NCBI GenBank assembly: GCA_028275295.1
Contig: JAPWUY010000175.1
Location: 1 to 5,212 of the forward strand
Direction: 5' to 3'
DNA length: 5,212 nucleotides
Origin: Thermodesulfobacteriota bacterium
GTDB lineage: Bacteria > Desulfobacterota > Desulfocorpusculales > Desulfocorpusculum
Shown here: positions 1 to 5,212 of the stretch, piece after piece
Position numbering within the stretch: the stretch's first letter is position 1
Layout: every line of letters begins with the position of its first letter
The notes under the pieces: generated by a model
What the model was told of the DNA's origin: nothing
The model's input: only the letters and a program-made list of their open reading frames with translations
Databases searched by the model: none
Translations under genes and position numbers: made by a program

Positions 1-50
1 GAGCCAGGGCCGGGTTCATGCTGCGGGCCCTCTTTGGGAAGACCAAGTGA
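1..50 (+). CDS. C-terminal end of an unidentified plus-strand protein (partial, 5' end outside window)
   Basis: Reading from base 3, fifteen sense codons run to a TGA at 48-50 and give ARAGFMLRALFGKTK. Fourteen of the fifteen codons end in G or C, and GCC, GGG, CTC, AAG and AGG are used, as in the minus-strand genes here; this is the main support for coding. The two other plus frames look less protein-like (one gives a Cys/Pro/Gly-rich peptide ending at 61-63, the other an unconvincing 85-codon stretch to 259). If real, the gene converges on ybeY, with about 205 bases between the two stop codons. The peptide is basic and hydrophobic but too short to assign a family, so I give no function. Confidence 0.42.
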   Translation, partial: ARAGFMLRALFGKTK

Positions 51-123
51 AAACCCTCGATGACCGGAGATTTTCTCTTTCATCTTGGGGTGGTATCATC
101 CTTCATTCCCGAAAAAGAGACGT

Positions 124-141
124 CGAAGGGGCCCGAAGGGG
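124..141. repeat. Short tandem direct repeat CGAAGGGG x2
   Basis: CGAAGGGG occurs at 124-131 and again at 134-141, separated by CC. It immediately precedes the inverted-repeat cluster. With two copies of eight bases in a G-rich stretch it may be coincidental; no function is assigned. Confidence 0.35.
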
Positions 142-146
142 GCTTG

Positions 147-195
147 GGGAACTGAGTTTCCCGCTGGGAGCTCAAGCCTCCCAGCCGAATCGGCT
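147..195. other. Cluster of three consecutive inverted repeats between convergent genes; possible transcription end region
   Basis: Three hairpins can be drawn almost end to end: GGGAA 147-151 with TTCCC 158-162 (6-base loop); GCTGGGAG 163-170 with CTCCCAGC 178-185 (perfect 8 bp, 7-base loop); and AGCCG 183-187 with CGGCT 191-195 (3-base loop), which shares three bases with the second. The cluster lies in the 51-255 interval, where I see no convincing gene. Its position between two converging stop codons suggests a shared terminator or an RNA 3'-end structure. No run of T follows any stem directly on either strand, so it is not a canonical intrinsic terminator. The structure is seen in the sequence; its role is inferred. 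Confidence 0.45.
163..185. repeat. Perfect 8-bp inverted repeat with 7-base loop
   Basis: GCTGGGAG (163-170) and CTCCCAGC (178-185) are exact reverse complements around the loop CTCAAGC. The stem could extend outward through TTC 158-160 pairing with GAA 187-189 across a small internal loop. It is the strongest hairpin in the intergenic interval and would form in RNA from either strand. Confidence 0.6.
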
Positions 196-255
196 CTGCA
201 AGGAGAGTATTTTGGCACGCCACGACCAACGTCTCGAAAACAGTATCTCTACCCC

Positions 256-735
256 CTAGCGTGGCAAATCCGAGCCATTTTCCGGATTGCTCAGCCAGTC
301 CCTTTGCACTTTCGATACGATCGTCTCCTCCTCTTTTTCCATGGAATTCCTTTCCCTTTCGTCCCCTTCGTGATCTCTTCCCAGAAGATGGAGTATTCCG
401 TGAACAAGGAGCTCGAGGAATCTCTCCCTGAAATCCATCCCAGCTTCCTCAGCCTCTCTGAGGCAGGTATCCCCGCATATGACCACATCCCCCAAAAGAT
501 TCGGGGTGAGATATCCGCCCTCCCCTTCCACCTGAGAGAAGGCCATCACGTTTGTGGTCCAAGGCCTTCCGAGATACTGTCCATTGAGGCGAGCCATCTC
601 ATCGTCTCCCACAACTGAAATGGAAACCTGAGCTTCCTCCAAGTTCATTGCTCGGAGAACTCTGCGGGTGATCTCCTCGACCCACTCCTCCGTTATGGGA
701 GAGGGGTCCCATCTGATCTCCACCCAGATCTCCAT
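256..735 (-). CDS. ybeY: Endoribonuclease YbeY (rRNA maturation / ribosome quality control)
   Basis: YbeY is a cytoplasmic zinc-dependent endoribonuclease involved in 16S rRNA 3'-end maturation and ribosome quality control. The 159-residue product has the usual family length. The zinc motif HGxLHLxGxDH is present with H112, H116 and H122, as is the GDVVI strand motif (82-86). The substrate-side stretch reads TTNVMAF (60-66), corresponding to the PTNVLSF type in E. coli. The position matching E. coli Arg59 (tyrosine then arginine) is Leu55 here. I chose the ATG at 735-733, which shares one base with the phoH stop (TGATG) and has a GGGAAGG ribosome-site candidate upstream; a GTG one codon earlier (738-736), overlapping by four bases, is equally possible. 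The stop is TAG at 258-256. The last 25 or so residues form a charged tail. It is the last gene of the operon. Confidence 0.95.
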   Translation of the reverse strand: MEIWVEIRWDPSPITEEWVEEITRRVLRAMNLEEAQVSISVVGDDEMARLNGQYLGRPWTTNVMAFSQVEGEGGYLTPNLLGDVVICGDTCLREAEEAGMDFRERFLELLVHGILHLLGRDHEGDERERNSMEKEEETIVSKVQRDWLSNPENGSDLPR

Positions 736-1706
736 CACCTGCCTTCCCGCTGGGCCTTTTCCGCCCTCTCGTAAGCCAAGATTATCTCCTGGACCAGTGG
801 GTGACGAACCACATCTTTCTCAGTAAAGTAGATGAATTTTATGCCTTCTATGCCCTTGAGAATCTGGGCTATCTCCACGAGACCGGATCGGGTTCCAGGC
901 GGAAGATCTATCTGGGTTATGTCCCCGGTTATCACTGCCTTGGAGCCGAAGCCCAGCCTCGTGAGAAACATCTTCATTTGCTCGGATGTGGTGTTCTGGG
1001 CTTCATCCAGGATGACGAAGGAGTCGTTGAGCGTCCTTCCCCTCATGAAGGCAAGGGGAGCTACCTCCACTTCTCCCTTCTGCATCATGGCGGCTGCTCG
1101 ATCGAAATCCATCATATCGTGGAGGGCGTCGTAAAGGGGTCTCAGATAAGGATTGACCTTCTCGGCCAGATCCCCAGGGAGGAAACCCAGCTTCTCTCCG
1201 GCCTCAACTGCAGGCCTTGTCAGCACGATTCTGTTCACCTCTTTCTTCAGGAGAAAGGAGACAGCCATGGCCATTGCCAGGTAAGTTTTGCCCGTGCCCG
1301 CAGGGCCTATGCCCACGACCATGTCATGGGTCCTGATAGCATCTATGTAAGCCTTCTGGTTGGGACTTTTGGGGGTTATCACCTTGTTCTTCGCTGAGAC
1401 AAAGATGGTATCCAGGAATATCTCCTCCAGGCTCACGTTGCGGTCCTGAGCCAGGATCCTAGCAGCGTAGCTCACATCGGTCTCGTAAATGGGTCTTCCT
1501 TTCTCCAAGATCTTGTAAAGTTGCCTCAAGAGATCCTCTGCCAGGGCTACATCCGGGGCCTCACCCTGGACCCTGAGGACGTTACCCCTGCTATTTATCT
1601 TCACATCGAGAAGCTTCGATATTATCCGGAGGTGTTCATTGTTTCTCCCGAAAAGAGCGCTTGCCAACTGGTTGTTGGGAAACTCCAACTGGATCTCCTT
1701 GTGCAT
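735..1706 (-). CDS. phoH: PhoH-like P-loop ATPase (KH-type N-terminus)
   Basis: PhoH-like proteins (PhoL/YbeZ type) are cytoplasmic ATPases related to the superfamily 1 helicase core. They are usually encoded beside ybeY and are thought to act with it in RNA or ribosome metabolism. The product is 323 residues, normal for the family. Residues 1-75 or so resemble the KH-like RNA-binding part. The ATPase domain follows, with Walker A GPAGTGKT (134-141), [18 protein letters not shown] (162-179), Walker B VILDEAQN (231-238), the [10 protein letters not shown] segment (260-269) and RHPLVQEII (301-309). I chose the ATG at 1706-1704 because it begins a typical PhoH N-terminus four bases after the pilC stop, with AGGTAGG just upstream. 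An in-frame ATG at 1757 would add 17 Cys/Gly-rich residues inside pilC and is less likely. The stop is TGA at 737-735, overlapping the ybeY start. The biochemical role of the family is not firmly settled. Confidence 0.94.
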   Translation of the reverse strand: MHKEIQLEFPNNQLASALFGRNNEHLRIISKLLDVKINSRGNVLRVQGEAPDVALAEDLLRQLYKILEKGRPIYETDVSYAARILAQDRNVSLEEIFLDTIFVSAKNKVITPKSPNQKAYIDAIRTHDMVVGIGPAGTGKTYLAMAMAVSFLLKKEVNRIVLTRPAVEAGEKLGFLPGDLAEKVNPYLRPLYDALHDMMDFDRAAAMMQKGEVEVAPLAFMRGRTLNDSFVILDEAQNTTSEQMKMFLTRLGFGSKAVITGDITQIDLPPGTRSGLVEIAQILKGIEGIKFIYFTEKDVVRHPLVQEIILAYERAEKAQREGR

Positions 1707-1710
1707 TTGC

Positions 1711-2931
1711 CTACCTGATTGCCCTCCCCAATGTGAATACAGGCAGATACATGGCAAAGAGTATCCCTCCCACGAGACCTCCCAGCACCAGGATCATGGC
1801 TGGCTCGAGGAGAGCCACGAAGCTCTTGACCGATGCATCCACCTGTTGATCGTAGAACTCAGCGGCCTTGGTCAGCATGGAATGAAGTCTTCCCGTCTCC
1901 TCCCCTGTGGCGATCATGGATATGAGCATTCTCGGGAAAAAACGCGTCTCCTCGAAGGCCCTTGCTATGGGTACTCCCTCTTCCACGGCCTTTCTGGCAC
2001 CTGAAAGGGCTTCCCTAGCCACCCTGTGGTCTGTGGCCTCTATGGTGAGATCCAGGGCCTCCAGAAATGGGATGCCGCTTCCCACGAGCACACCCAGGGT
2101 CCGGCATGTCCTCGCTAGAGTGGTACGAAAGAGTATCTCGCCGATCACCGGGACCTTGAGGAGGAGCTTGTCCTTCAAGTACCTTCCTCTCTCGCTCCTC
2201 AGGAGAATCCACCCGAGAGCCCCCAAGATTGCAACCCCAACGAGGACCTCCAAGGCCCACTCCCTTATGATCTGGCTCAGATCCATGAGAAGCAATGTCG
2301 GGCCTGGGATCTTGGCCTTGAACTTTTCATAGACCTTGGAAAATGCCGGGATGAGCCATACCATGAGGACCACGACCACTAAGGTGGAGAATCCCAGAAG
2401 GAACAAGGGATAACTCAGAGCCGAACGAACCTTTCTCCTGAGCTCCTCGGTCCTCTCCAAATATTGAGCTAGGTGCCTCAGGGTCTCGGGCAGCTTTCCG
2501 CTCATCTCCCCTGCCTTGGCGAGCCCGACGAAGAGTTTCCCGAATACTGGGTGAGAGGCCAAGGCCTGGGACAATGAACTTCCAGCCTCCAGTCTGAGGC
2601 ACATATCGAAAAGAATTCGCCTCAACTTGAGATTTTCCATCTCCTGAGCCAGGACCTGGAGGGCCCTCAGAAGGGGAAGGCCGGCATCCACCATAGCGCT
2701 GAGCTGAGTTGCAACCAGAGCGAGATCCTGTGATCTTATCCCCGGCTCCACGAACCTGAGGGCCAGGTCAGTGGATTCCTTTGACTTTGCTGGCTCCTTT
2801 CTCTCCAAGGAAAGGATCACTCTCCCTTGCCTGTGGAGGAGCTCTATTAGGGCTTCCTCGCTTTCCGCCTCGAGCCAGCCCCTCGATTCTTTTCCGTCAG
2901 GATCTCGCACCCGGTAGGCAAAGCTAGGCAT
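1711..2931 (-). CDS. pilC: Inner-membrane platform protein of a type IV pilus / type II secretion system (PilC/GspF family)
   Basis: This polytopic protein sits in the inner membrane and couples the cytoplasmic ATPase to pilin assembly. The 406-residue length is typical. There are two T2SSF repeats: about 68-191, with GEMSG at 141-145 and a membrane segment near 174-196, and about 271-393, with GEETG at 343-347, EPAMI at 376-380 and a final membrane segment near 377-397. A further membrane segment lies around 226-245. The N-terminal [20 protein letters not shown] stretch is the usual cytoplasmic start of the family. The ATG at 2931-2929 is 18 bases after the upstream ATPase stop and in the same frame. 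A GAGGGG sits 14 bases before it, a rather long spacing, so coupling to upstream translation may help. The stop is TAG at 1713-1711. Sequence alone does not separate PilC from GspF; the secretin next door favours the pilus reading. Confidence 0.93.
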   Translation of the reverse strand: MPSFAYRVRDPDGKESRGWLEAESEEALIELLHRQGRVILSLERKEPAKSKESTDLALRFVEPGIRSQDLALVATQLSAMVDAGLPLLRALQVLAQEMENLKLRRILFDMCLRLEAGSSLSQALASHPVFGKLFVGLAKAGEMSGKLPETLRHLAQYLERTEELRRKVRSALSYPLFLLGFSTLVVVVLMVWLIPAFSKVYEKFKAKIPGPTLLLMDLSQIIREWALEVLVGVAILGALGWILLRSERGRYLKDKLLLKVPVIGEILFRTTLARTCRTLGVLVGSGIPFLEALDLTIEATDHRVAREALSGARKAVEEGVPIARAFEETRFFPRMLISMIATGEETGRLHSMLTKAAEFYDQQVDASVKSFVALLEPAMILVLGGLVGGILFAMYLPVFTLGRAIR

Positions 2932-2949
2932 GGATAGCTGCTTTTCCCC

Positions 2950-4701
2950 TCAATCCTCTTCTATGCAGACCCTCAAGACCTCCGAGAAAGTGGTTATGCC
3001 CGCCAAGACCTTCTTCACTGCACATTGCTTGAGGGTGACCATGCCCTGCTCCACGGCCATTCGGTGAATGGTCTCGGGCAGCGCTCCCTGGAGGATGAGG
3101 TCCTTGATGCGCTGGTTCACCTCCAGGATCTCGAATATTCCCGTCCTTCCAAAGTATCCTGTGCCCTTACACTTGGGACAACCTCTTCCTCGATAAAAGA
3201 TTATCTCCCTGTCCCTTGGATCCAGTCCCAGGCCAGCGAGCATGTCTGGCGTCGGCTCAACTGGCTCCTTGCACTCGGGGCATATCTTTCTCACAAGTCT
3301 CTGGGCCACGGACATGGTGAGAGCAGAACAGACTAGGAAGGGCTCGATCCCCATATTGAGGAGCCTCACTATGGTTCCAACGGCATCGTTGGTGTGGAGG
3401 GTGCTGAAGACGAGGTGACCAGTGAGGGCTGCCCTCACGGCCATCTCAGCTGTCTCGTAGTCCCTTATCTCGCCGACCATTATGACATCTGGATCCTGCC
3501 TGAGTATTGCCCTTAGCCCCACTGCAAAAGTGAGTCCTATGGCCGGATTGGCCTGCATCTGATAAACGCCCTTGAGCTGGTACTCAACGGGATCTTCCAC
3601 GGTCACTACGTTTTTCTCGGACGATGCGATCTGGCTCAAAGCAGCGTAAAGCGTAGTTGTCTTCCCACTCCCCGTAGGACCTGTGAGGAGTATCAGACCA
3701 TAAGGTCTGTGAATGTATTTTCTGAAGATGGCTATGTTGTCGTCATCGAAGCCCAAGTCCTCGAGGCTCAAGGACAAGGGCCCTTTTCGCAGGAGGCGTA
3801 TGACGATCTTCTCTCCGTGGGATGTGGGGAGGGTGGAAACTCTGAGATCTACCTCCCTGAAGTCCAATTTTATGGTGAACCTGCCATCCTGTGGCATGCG
3901 CCTTTCAGCTATGTCCATATCCGCCAGGATCTTTATCCTGGATATGACGGCGTTTTGGAGGGATCTCGGAGGCGATATGACGTGGTGGAGGATGCCGTCT
4001 ATCCTGTATCTTATGTCCAGTCTGTCCTCCCTCGGCTCTATGTGGATATCGCTCGCCCTCTCCTTTATGGCATTGGTTATTATGTAGTCGACGAGCCGGA
4101 CAACGGGGGCCTCTTCCACCTCAGCCTTGATCTTCTCGAGGTCCAGCTTCTCCTCCTCCTTTCTCTGGACCTCTATCTGGGACTCGAGAATCTCCTTGAG
4201 GAGCTCCTGGCTGAGACCTGGCCCCCCTTCCTCTTCCGGCCTCCTGTAATAACGATCTATGGCCTCCTGGATTTCCCTCTCTGAGGCGAGGTGGGGCTTT
4301 ATGTAGAGACCCGTCGCCACACGCAAGTCATCCAGGGCTGGAATGTCGAAGGGATCCACCATGGCCAAGTGCAGGACATGGTCCTTGAGAGCTATGGGTA
4401 CCGCCTTGTATCTCGAAGCCAGTGGTTCGGGAAGCTTGCTCAAGAGCTCAGGGGGTACTGTTCCAATAGGGGGTATCACGGCCCTAGGGACTCCGAGCTG
4501 CTTAGCCAGAACCTCCAAAAGCTCCTCCTCGCCTATGGCCTTCATCTCCACGAGTATTTGACCCAGCTTCCCTCCCCTCTGTTGTTGACGCCTCAGGGCT
4601 TCCTGGAGCTGAGCTTCCGTTATCAGCCCCTTTTCCACAAGGAGGCTCCCAATGCGCGTCTGGCCCACTGTGAAAAAACCTTGGGATTCGCCGGGGCTCA
4701 T
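2950..4701 (-). CDS. pilB: Type IV pilus assembly ATPase (PilB/GspE family) with N-terminal MshEN domain
   Basis: This is the cytoplasmic hexameric ATPase that powers pilus extension or pseudopilus assembly, docking on the PilC platform. It has 583 residues. In order: an MshEN/T2SSE_N-type domain (about 16-140) with two LG-containing 24-residue motifs (16-39 and 45-68); a charged, probably helical linker (about 160-198); the N2 domain with the Asp-box ASDIHIEP (216-223); Walker A GPTGSGKT (341-348); RQDPDVIMVGEIRD (401-414) including Walker B; the His-box around TGHLVFSTLHTNDA (427-440); and a zinc tetracysteine motif C474/C477 with C508/C511. That zinc motif is typical of PilB/GspE and absent from the retraction ATPase PilT. 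The start is the ATG at 4701-4699: it forms ATGA with the secretin stop and has a strong GGAGG seven bases upstream. An ATG at 4788 in the same frame would add 29 unrelated residues inside the secretin gene. The stop is TGA at 2952-2950. Confidence 0.95.
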   Translation of the reverse strand: MSPGESQGFFTVGQTRIGSLLVEKGLITEAQLQEALRRQQQRGGKLGQILVEMKAIGEEELLEVLAKQLGVPRAVIPPIGTVPPELLSKLPEPLASRYKAVPIALKDHVLHLAMVDPFDIPALDDLRVATGLYIKPHLASEREIQEAIDRYYRRPEEEGGPGLSQELLKEILESQIEVQRKEEEKLDLEKIKAEVEEAPVVRLVDYIITNAIKERASDIHIEPREDRLDIRYRIDGILHHVISPPRSLQNAVISRIKILADMDIAERRMPQDGRFTIKLDFREVDLRVSTLPTSHGEKIVIRLLRKGPLSLSLEDLGFDDDNIAIFRKYIHRPYGLILLTGPTGSGKTTTLYAALSQIASSEKNVVTVEDPVEYQLKGVYQMQANPAIGLTFAVGLRAILRQDPDVIMVGEIRDYETAEMAVRAALTGHLVFSTLHTNDAVGTIVRLLNMGIEPFLVCSALTMSVAQRLVRKICPECKEPVEPTPDMLAGLGLDPRDREIIFYRGRGCPKCKGTGYFGRTGIFEILEVNQRIKDLILQGALPETIHRMAVEQGMVTLKQCAVKKVLAGITTFSEVLRVCIEED

Positions 4702-5212
4702 GCTCCTTCCTCCCTCAGAATCCTGGGCGTTATGAAGATGAGGAGCTCCTTGGAATCCTCGCTCTTGAAATCGCTCCTGAAAAGCCAACTCAGCACAGGC
4801 AAGTCCTTCAAAAATGGGACTCCTCTCTCCCTCTTCCTCCTCTCCTGCCTTATGATTCCGCCGAGGACCATCGTGTCACCGTCTCTGATCAGGGCTCGGG
4901 TTTGGGCTTCCTGCCTCGCAATTATCGGGAATACCGAGCCTTCGGATACCACCACATCTCCTGTCCTGGCGTCATTGTTTATGGAGACCTCGACCGAAAG
5001 ACGGTCCTCTCCTATGACATGGGGTCGAACTTTCAATTGAAGCTTGGCCTCCTTGAACTGGACATCGGGAACCTCGTTGTACTGCCTCCTCAGCACGTAA
5101 GGGATGTCCTCCCCCCTCTTTATCACGGCCTCTTGGTTGTCCATGGTCACGATCTTGGGCCTCGAGAGCACGTGGGCCCTCCCCGCCCTCTCGAGGGCTG
5201 TTAGCTGGATAT
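4698..5212 (-). CDS. pilQ: Secretin C-terminal region, type IV pilus PilQ-like (partial, 5' end outside window)
   Basis: Secretins form the gated outer-membrane ring through which the pilus or secreted proteins pass. The window holds the last 170 codons, open to the edge: whole codons begin at 5210 and the stop is TGA at 4700-4698. Numbering from the first whole codon, the family's ALERAGRAHVLSRPKIVTMDN block (5-25) is followed by EAVIKRGEDIPY (27-38), the paired-strand segment LQLKVRPHV (57-65), GDTMVLGGI (111-119), VPFLKDLPVLSWLF (131-144) and a terminal ELLIFITPRIL (155-165). The short end after ITPRIL, without the extra S-domain of many GspD proteins, and the ELLIFITPRI wording favour PilQ over GspD. 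The true start, signal peptide and N-domains are outside the window. It overlaps pilB by four bases (ATGA), which suggests translational coupling. Confidence 0.92.
   Translation of the reverse strand, partial: IQLTALERAGRAHVLSRPKIVTMDNQEAVIKRGEDIPYVLRRQYNEVPDVQFKEAKLQLKVRPHVIGEDRLSVEVSINNDARTGDVVVSEGSVFPIIARQEAQTRALIRDGDTMVLGGIIRQERRKRERGVPFLKDLPVLSWLFRSDFKSEDSKELLIFITPRILREEGA
4703..4714 (-). promoter_or_regulatory. Strong ribosome binding site for pilB, inside the secretin 3' end
   Basis: On the minus strand the bases before the pilB ATG read GGGAGGAAGGAG then C and ATG. The GGAGG at 4713-4709 lies seven bases from the start codon. This fixes the start at 4701 rather than at the upstream in-frame ATG (4788). 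The site lies in the last codons of the secretin gene, so ribosomes finishing that gene end next to it. Confidence 0.8.

Noticed and set aside
51..80. Possible intrinsic terminator for the plus-strand gene before the T-rich stretch at 71-80
   Set aside because: Only a 3-bp CTC/GAG stem (56-58 with 67-69) precedes the T-rich bases, which is too weak to call.
47..259. 70-codon plus-strand frame from a GTG at 47 across the intergenic interval
   Set aside because: The composition is not protein-like, the frame runs through the hairpin cluster and ends inside the ybeY stop region, and no ribosome site is convincing. The frame ending at base 50 is the better coding candidate.
801..1397. 198-codon plus-strand open frame opposite phoH
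   Set aside because: It lies entirely antisense to a gene with clear PhoH motifs. The peptide is rich in His, Gly and Ser with no recognisable domain, as expected for the complement of a GC-biased gene.
1707..1757. 17-residue N-terminal extension of PhoH from an ATG at 1757
   Set aside because: It would overlap the pilC 3' end by 47 bases and adds an unusual Cys/Trp/Gly-rich peptide. The ATG at 1706 starts a normal PhoH N-terminus.
2932..2952. pilB and pilC are in the same frame, separated by one TGA and six codons, suggesting read-through or a fusion
   Set aside because: Both proteins end and begin where their families normally do, and nothing recodes the TGA. A one-in-three chance of a shared frame explains it.
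4702..4788. 29-residue N-terminal extension of the pilus ATPase from an ATG at 4788
   Set aside because: The added residues do not resemble the family, the extension would overlap the secretin gene by about 90 bases, and the ATG at 4701 has a strong ribosome site and a classic ATGA overlap.
3709..5040. Two long plus-strand open frames (191 and 249 codons) opposite pilB and the secretin end
   Set aside because: They are antisense to strongly conserved coding sequence. They result from few stop codons on the complement of G/C-ending codons and show no domain logic.

Overview
The window holds five tightly packed genes on the minus strand. In transcription order (right to left) they are the 3' end of a type IV pilus/type II secretion secretin (pilQ-like, cut by the window edge), a pilus assembly ATPase (pilB/gspE family), the inner-membrane platform protein (pilC/gspF family), a PhoH-like ATPase and the endoribonuclease YbeY. 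The junctions are a 4-base ATGA overlap, an 18-base gap, a 4-base gap and a 1-base TGATG overlap. This looks like one operon with at least partial translational coupling. No promoter is visible inside it, so the promoter is probably upstream of the window, beyond the secretin gene.

Layout: 4698-5212 secretin C-terminus; 2950-4701 ATPase; 1711-2931 platform protein; 735-1706 PhoH; 256-735 YbeY; 51-255 a non-coding interval rich in inverted repeats; 1-50 what looks like the last 15 codons of a convergent plus-strand gene.

The first three genes are core parts of one envelope machine: outer-membrane channel, cytoplasmic extension motor and inner-membrane platform. The last two belong to a widespread phoH-ybeY pair linked to RNA metabolism and ribosome maturation. 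Joining the two groups is the main contextual oddity. The most specific functional prediction is that the ATPase carries an N-terminal MshEN-type domain matching the two-part 24-residue cyclic-di-GMP-binding pattern, with substitutions in the second half.

The secretin indicates a diderm (Gram-negative-type) bacterium. Coding DNA is moderately GC-rich with G/C-ending codons and frequent AGG arginine codons, and the proteins are rich in Glu, Arg and Lys. This would suit a thermophilic or deltaproteobacterium-like lineage, but that is a weak inference and I do not name a taxon. I see no mobile element, CRISPR array, tRNA, rRNA or clearly novel system. Most of the window is well-conserved core machinery.
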